Shown: one piece after another, positions 7,152 to 10,868 of the stretch
How the letters are laid out: every line of letters begins with the position of its first letter
Numbering within the stretch: the first letter of the stretch is position 1
From: Planctomycetia bacterium
Lineage (GTDB): Bacteria > Planctomycetota > UBA11346
Assembly: GCA_005801395.1 (NCBI GenBank)
Contig: SYDV01000209.1
Location: forward strand, 1 to 10,868
DNA length: 10,868 nucleotides
Reading direction: 5' to 3'
The notes under the pieces: model-generated
What the model saw: the letters and a program-made list of their open reading frames with translations, nothing else
What the model was told of the DNA's origin: nothing
The model's database searches: none
Translations under genes and position numbers: made by a program

Positions 7152-7955
7152 ATGCGCTTCGCTTTACAGTTGGCTTATGACGGAACGGACTTTGCCGGTT
7201 GGTGGCGCCAACCGGGCGCACGGACCGTGGCTGAATGCATAGACATCGCGTGTGCTCGTTTTGGTGAACCGAACGCACGCGTCGTTGGCGTCTCGCGTAC
7301 TGATGCCGGTGTGCATGCGCGCAACCAAATTGCCCATATCGATACGGAACGTCATTATAGCGCCAGTCGCTTGCTTGGTATTTTAGCCACTCATTTACCC
7401 AGTGATTTGTCGTGTTACGCCGTTGCTGAAGTCAGTTCTGATTGGCACGCCTGTTATCAAGCCCAACATAAAACTTATCGCTATACCATTGCTAACGGTG
7501 AAGTACCGGATCCGTTCATGGCGCGTTTTGCCTGGCGGCCGCCCTATCGGTTGGGTTTGCCTAAATTAATTACCGCAAGCATCGGTATTGCTGGAAAACG
7601 TGATTGGATTGGTTTTATTAAACGCGGTGAAACTCGCCAAAGCGATGGTGATCTCATTCGTGATATTCATCGCGTCGCTTGGAGTGCACACGGTGATTTA
7701 TTGCACTGCGAAGTAACCGGCGCTGGATTTACCTATCGTTTAGTTCGTAGTTTAGTTGGCGCGATGGTGGCAGTAGCGCATGGCACTTGCCGCGCTCAGG
7801 ATTTAACCGACGCATTGGCAGGAAAAAACACCTCAGCCAGCGCACAGCAAGCGCCCGCCTGCGGGCTGTGTTTACTGGCAGTGCGCTATGACCCAGAACC
7901 AACCTGGGTATTTTCACCCAGTCGCAATATTCCACTTAACCAAGATCTCATCTAA
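7152..7955 (+). CDS. truA: tRNA pseudouridine(38-40) synthase TruA
   Basis: TruA converts uridines 38-40 of the tRNA anticodon stem-loop to pseudouridine in the cytoplasm. The 267-aa length is normal. Recognised blocks: LQLAYDGTDFAGW near the start; VSRTDAGVHA with catalytic Asp D51; the HKTYRYTI strand after the middle; GAGFTYRLVRSLVGAMV, where family members usually have an F-x-Y-x-x-V/M-R segment; and the C-terminal APACGLCLLAVRYD. Two small deviations: GWW where most have GWQ, and Ser in place of Gly before RTD. Neither affects the catalytic Asp. The ATG at 7152 begins exactly at the family start but has no clear Shine-Dalgarno. It is divergently placed to the LpxH-like gene, with about 68 bases between starts. 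Confidence 0.95.
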   Translation: MRFALQLAYDGTDFAGWWRQPGARTVAECIDIACARFGEPNARVVGVSRTDAGVHARNQIAHIDTERHYSASRLLGILATHLPSDLSCYAVAEVSSDWHACYQAQHKTYRYTIANGEVPDPFMARFAWRPPYRLGLPKLITASIGIAGKRDWIGFIKRGETRQSDGDLIRDIHRVAWSAHGDLLHCEVTGAGFTYRLVRSLVGAMVAVAHGTCRAQDLTDALAGKNTSASAQQAPACGLCLLAVRYDPEPTWVFSPSRNIPLNQDLI

Positions 7956-8157
7956 CTATTATTAATTCACCCTCGCCGGTAGCTCAGGGAATTATTATTC
8001 AACGACTACTCAATTTTAATAAATGACACTTAAATCACCAATTACCGTAGCCGCAGGTGCAGGATCGGTGTCGATGAATTGATCTGAAGAAGGTTAAAGA
8101 GAAGGATCCCCTTAATGAGCTTATTTCGCGCCTGTTGGCCGAGAACCCAATTATCGC
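7956..8157. other. Intergenic gap between truA and the small minus-strand gene
   Basis: About 200 bases lie between the ends of two convergent genes. They hold a short tRNA D-arm-like string near 7976-7989 but no full tRNA, no long frame and no clear terminator. Confidence 0.5.
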
Positions 8158-8454
8158 TTATCGCCCAATGGCTCGCACTTGCTCTGGGCCGTTCATCACT
8201 CCTGGTGGATCGTCGGCGCGCATATCTTCATCAGGATCTAAACTACTCTTCACGCTTTCTGGTTCAAAACCGTGTTCTTTTAATGCCAGTTCTGTACTGC
8301 GGGCGCTCAACGCTTCTCCAAGAATGGCCACTCCGCGATCACCGCGAACAAAACGTACGCGACGACATTTGGCTAACGTGGCCACTGCCAACATAAACCG
8401 CAGTTTGGCAGCTTTATCTAATGGTCTGGGAAAATCGACATCTACACGCATCAT
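8158..8454 (-). CDS. Small protein resembling a heavy-metal-associated (ferredoxin-like) fold without the CxxC metal site (98 aa)
   Basis: I do not recognise a named family, but the composition is convincingly protein-like. The predicted order is strand (MRVDVDF), helix (LDKAAKLRFMLAVATLAK), strand (RRVRFVRGD), strand (GVAILGEAL), helix (STELALKEHGF), then PESVKSSL. This beta-alpha-beta-beta-alpha-beta layout, with the 'G-F-E-P' turn after the second helix, resembles HMA domains such as copper chaperones. The CxxC between strand 1 and helix 1 is missing and only one Cys is present, so metal binding is doubtful. A polar Asp/Glu/Pro tail of about 25 residues follows. There is no signal peptide, so it is probably cytoplasmic. 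The two adjacent ATGs (8454 and 8451) have no strong ribosome site. It is divergent from the FHA gene. The fold assignment is inference from pattern only. Confidence 0.6.
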   Translation of the reverse strand: MMRVDVDFPRPLDKAAKLRFMLAVATLAKCRRVRFVRGDRGVAILGEALSARSTELALKEHGFEPESVKSSLDPDEDMRADDPPGVMNGPEQVRAIGR

Positions 8455-8716
8455 AGATAGGCAACCTAGACTACCGTGACGTAACAGGAAGCGTTAGATT
8501 CGCGACCCCCTCTGACGACTCGATCGGTCATCAAGGAAAGCGACTGAGTAGTGAGCGTGAAAGAAAGCGTTAGCTATCCCGGTGGTCACAGGCTTCACAT
8601 GCTACCCATCGGCTTTTCTGCTCCGCGTGGACAGTGCTACACCCCCCAATGAAGCGAATCAGGGCACTTGCCTTGCGTGCTGGTGCCAACGATGTTGCTC
8701 CGCCTTGGAGATCGCG
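8455..8716. other. Divergent intergenic region upstream of the FHA gene
   Basis: About 260 bases separate divergent genes and presumably hold both promoters. The plus frame is open from 8582 into the FHA gene, but its extra 45 residues are Cys-rich and unlike the domain, and a good start exists at 8717. AGCGTTAG occurs twice (near 8491 and 8567). I see no RNA gene that I can name. Confidence 0.45.
8707..8710 (+). promoter_or_regulatory. Shine-Dalgarno site of the FHA gene
   Basis: GGAG lies 6 bases before the ATG at 8717, where the FHA-like sequence begins. It decides this start over the longer open frame from 8582. Confidence 0.65.
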
Positions 8717-9592
8717 ATGATTTTGCGACTGCAGCACCAGCGCCCTGACGGTGAAGTTGACTCGTACTACCTGAAACCAGGCCGTCGCTACCACATCGGT
8801 CGCGGTTCGGGGTGCGAAATTCGTATTCTAGATCTGAAGTTATCGCGCAAACATTGTGCGCTGGAATTTTCAGCCGATCGCTGGCAAGTCGTAGATTTAT
8901 TAAGTACCAACGGTTGCACCCTTAATGGCGAACAAATCGTCGGCACGGTCGCCATTGACAAAGGTGCCGTCATCGCTGCCGGGTCAACGTCAGTGACAGT
9001 TGATGATATTTTTAACGCTGAAATGTCGCCCGTTCAGAACAATAATACCAGCATCAATGAATCAGCTGGTGAAGCAGATACCGAAGCGGTTACACCCGAC
9101 TCAACGGAATCCGAAGATGATAGTGCTCATCTTGAACAAATGTCCCTACCGGATGGTCCCGGCGATCAAGCCGCTAAGAATGAAGCACAGCGTCGCACAG
9201 GGAAAGAATGGGAACCTGAACCAGGTTCTGATGCGCTGACAAAAACAGATGCGCTCGTACCACATCCCGGCCTCAAGGTGAAAACCACCGCGCCTCGTAA
9301 AGAAGAACCTGCTCGCCCAACAGCCGTATTTCGCGCAGCAGATCTCAATATCAATCATGATAATGAAGCCACGAAATTGCATACGCCTGCTCAAGCAGCC
9401 CCGAGCGCTTCCGTTACGCCAACGGCTCCTACCACGACGCCCACAAGTGATTCGATCGAACGTACATTTTTTATTACCGTGCTTGGTCGTCGCGTTGGGC
9501 CTTTGACGCGTGCTGTCGCGCGAGATCTAAAAGCCCGCGAATTGAAAGGCACCCTGACCATCGCAGATATAGAGCAATATCCACTCGGCTGA
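8717..9592 (+). CDS. FHA-domain protein with acidic linker and conserved-looking C-terminal module (291 aa)
   Basis: FHA domains bind phosphothreonine peptides and usually act in signalling or in assembling envelope and secretion machinery. Residues about 1-100 form one FHA domain with its conserved positions: G28-R29, S43 and H46 (SRKH), N65-G66 (STNG) and N70-G71. These are the residues needed for phosphothreonine binding, so the domain looks active. Residues about 105-245 are low-complexity, acidic, rich in Thr/Pro/Ala and probably disordered. Residues 247-291 form a compact final block: FFITVLGRRVGPL, then ARDLKARELKGTLT, ending in DIEQYP. Its 'G-x-x-x-GPL ... L ... G-x-L' pattern resembles a GYF_2-type module (inference). 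There is no signal peptide or membrane segment, so it is cytoplasmic. The next gene, LptD-like, begins about 120 bases downstream on the same strand. No kinase or phosphatase is in the window. Confidence 0.88.
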   Translation: MILRLQHQRPDGEVDSYYLKPGRRYHIGRGSGCEIRILDLKLSRKHCALEFSADRWQVVDLLSTNGCTLNGEQIVGTVAIDKGAVIAAGSTSVTVDDIFNAEMSPVQNNNTSINESAGEADTEAVTPDSTESEDDSAHLEQMSLPDGPGDQAAKNEAQRRTGKEWEPEPGSDALTKTDALVPHPGLKVKTTAPRKEEPARPTAVFRAADLNINHDNEATKLHTPAQAAPSASVTPTAPTTTPTSDSIERTFFITVLGRRVGPLTRAVARDLKARELKGTLTIADIEQYPLG

Positions 9593-9711
9593 ACTCATTT
9601 ACCGTAGAGCGTGACTTTGTTTGCTTCTTTGCTATTGCCCAGTCAATCAGCTAAGCTCCCATTTCTCCCTCTAGCCTCATGCCGCTTTGGGCGCACCATA
9701 TCCGCGCTGTA

Positions 9712-10868
9712 ATGATTCCTCTCCACCGTATCGCACGATGTCTACCATTAGTTGGCTTGCTGGCGCAGCTTACAGCAGCCGAATCGTCGATTCTGCCATC
9801 ACTCACCAAGTCCGACGAAATAGTTACACCGCGCATTGAAGCCCCATCCCCTGAATTAGCCAAAGATGGTTCAATGGTCGCCCCACGCGGATTCGTCGTA
9901 CGATTAGGTGATCGCGTCCTGATTGGTGACGCGTTGCGTTATCATCAAAAAAATGATGAACTCTATGCCAGCGGTAAAGTCGTCATGGTGATGGGTGGAA
10001 TTCGGTTACATGCAGATCGTTTGGGTTTGCACCCGAATGCGCAAAGCGGCGATGCCTGGAATGTTGAAGCTTTTATCGAACACGCTGGGCGACGCATCAC
10101 CATATCTGCCGAGCGAGTGCATTTAGATCGCACCATGTTGCGCTTCGAAGGCGTTAAAGCCATTGCAGGTCATGGTGGCATCGCGGGGATTGGGGCCGGA
10201 TCGGCGCGCGTTTATTTACGTGAAACCCCAGCAAAAGATCGCGCTGGTTTTGAAAAACAAGTCAGTGGAATCGAAGTGGTTAATGCCACCATACGCGCGG
10301 CCGACATTCCCGTCTTTTGGTTGCCGTATATGTATCGCGACTTCGTCTACGATTATCCGTGGACACGTTACGAAGGCGGCAAACAACGACGCCTGGGTTA
10401 TTATATGCGTGCCTGGGTTGGCACCAGTTTTCGTGAGATATGGGATTGGCATCCACGTATTGAATTGCGTGGGGATGCTTATTCACGTACCGGCGAAACG
10501 TGGGGTGCAAAAGGCAAATGGGAAAGCTCCTATGGTCATGGACAGGCATCTTATTATACTAGTCCCAATGAAATCGTCATGGGTGGTAGCGACGAACTAC
10601 AAAATGTCACCACACGCGAAGCGAGCGTCGTTGATTTAGAACAACAATTACATGGCCTTGGTGGAGCGATCTATGCTCGCTGGGTATCTTTACCGGACGC
10701 CGATCCGCCTATGCCAGGGGAAACAGCACGTCCATGGGACGATCGCTTTCGCGCGGATTATTTACGTGATGATTTAGAGCATCGTCCATTCGCACGTCGA
10801 GGTGTCACCGGCACCTGGGGAACATCGCTCGGTACCATTACCATCGATACCGAACAACGGGCGAATAC
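9712..10868 (+). CDS. lptD: LPS-assembly protein LptD-like outer-membrane protein (3' partial)
   Basis: LptD is the outer-membrane barrel that, with LptE, inserts lipopolysaccharide into the outer leaflet; its N-terminal OstA domain receives LPS from LptA. The frame is open to the right edge, so 385 residues are visible. From the ATG at 9712 there is a signal peptide (basic HRIAR, hydrophobic LPLVGLLAQL, cleavage near TAA|ES). Residues about 60-180 are OstA-like repeats of short strands (GFVVRLGDRVLIGDAL, YASGKVVMV, IRLHADRLGL, ITISAERVHL). Then comes the LptD signature ADIPVFWLPYMYRDF (D198, P200, W203, P205), followed by the first barrel strands rich in Tyr, Trp and Arg (RRLGYYMRAWVG). An upstream in-frame ATG at 9679 would add 11 residues; neither start has a strong ribosome site. 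The FHA gene precedes it on the same strand. LptE and the other Lpt proteins are not in view. Confidence 0.85.
   Translation, partial: MIPLHRIARCLPLVGLLAQLTAAESSILPSLTKSDEIVTPRIEAPSPELAKDGSMVAPRGFVVRLGDRVLIGDALRYHQKNDELYASGKVVMVMGGIRLHADRLGLHPNAQSGDAWNVEAFIEHAGRRITISAERVHLDRTMLRFEGVKAIAGHGGIAGIGAGSARVYLRETPAKDRAGFEKQVSGIEVVNATIRAADIPVFWLPYMYRDFVYDYPWTRYEGGKQRRLGYYMRAWVGTSFREIWDWHPRIELRGDAYSRTGETWGAKGKWESSYGHGQASYYTSPNEIVMGGSDELQNVTTREASVVDLEQQLHGLGGAIYARWVSLPDADPPMPGETARPWDDRFRADYLRDDLEHRPFARRGVTGTWGTSLGTITIDTEQRAN

Noticed and set aside
7974..7995. A tRNA-like string (CGCCGGTAGCTCAGG), resembling an acceptor stem and D-arm
   Set aside because: No anticodon arm, no GTTCRA T-loop and no matching acceptor 3' strand follow within 90 bases, so it is not a tRNA gene. 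It could be a chance match or a fragment.
8115..8479. Two overlapping plus-strand open frames opposite the small HMA-like gene
   Set aside because: Their composition is Ser/Arg/Leu-rich without domain-like pattern, whereas the minus-strand frame over the same bases reads as an ordered small protein.
8582..8716. A 45-residue N-terminal extension of the FHA gene with several cysteines (CLACWCQRCC)
   Set aside because: The FHA domain begins exactly at the ATG at 8717, which has a well-spaced GGAG. The extension has no domain-like character.
10163..10639. A 158-aa plus-strand open frame inside the LptD-like region
   Set aside because: It is the shifted frame of the LptD-like coding sequence, whose own frame gives the recognisable OstA and DIPVFWLPY signatures.

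Overview
The window looks like chromosomal DNA of a Gram-negative (diderm) bacterium that makes lipopolysaccharide. It carries an LpxH-type lipid A enzyme and the start of an LptD-type outer-membrane LPS assembly protein. Exported Ig-like, DUF3604 and sulfatase proteins, the FHA protein and mostly weak Shine-Dalgarno signals suggest the PVC group (Planctomycetota, Verrucomicrobiota, Lentisphaerota). That placement is inference: there is no rRNA or other decisive marker here.

Layout, left to right. (1) At 1-443 is the C-terminal end of a surface protein with an Ig-like domain and a Cys-Gly/hydrophobic tail resembling a C-terminal sorting signal. (2) At 686-1619, minus strand, are a possible small membrane protein and an unrecognised secreted protein. 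(3) At 1687-5795, plus strand, is a two-gene unit for exported proteins: a seven-repeat propeller fused to a DUF3604/PHP-like domain, then a formylglycine-type sulfatase. The sulfatase signal peptide is only encoded if translation starts at an ATA codon behind a strong Shine-Dalgarno sequence. (4) At 5835-7083, minus strand, are an LpxH-like enzyme and a small cupin. (5) Divergent from these is truA (7152-7955). (6) At 8158-8454, minus strand, is a small protein resembling a heavy-metal-associated fold without its CxxC. (7) At 8717-10868, plus strand, are an FHA-domain protein with an acidic linker and a conserved-looking C-terminal module, then a partial LptD that runs off the right edge.

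How the genes may work together: the DUF3604 protein and sulfatase are probably co-transcribed and both exported, which fits processing of a sulfated or phosphorylated polymer outside the cytoplasm, though no substrate can be read from sequence. LpxH and LptD belong to the same overall process (making lipid A, then placing LPS in the outer membrane) but are in separate transcription units here. No CRISPR array, insertion sequence, tRNA, rRNA or prophage gene was seen. The gaps between genes are all under 300 bases.
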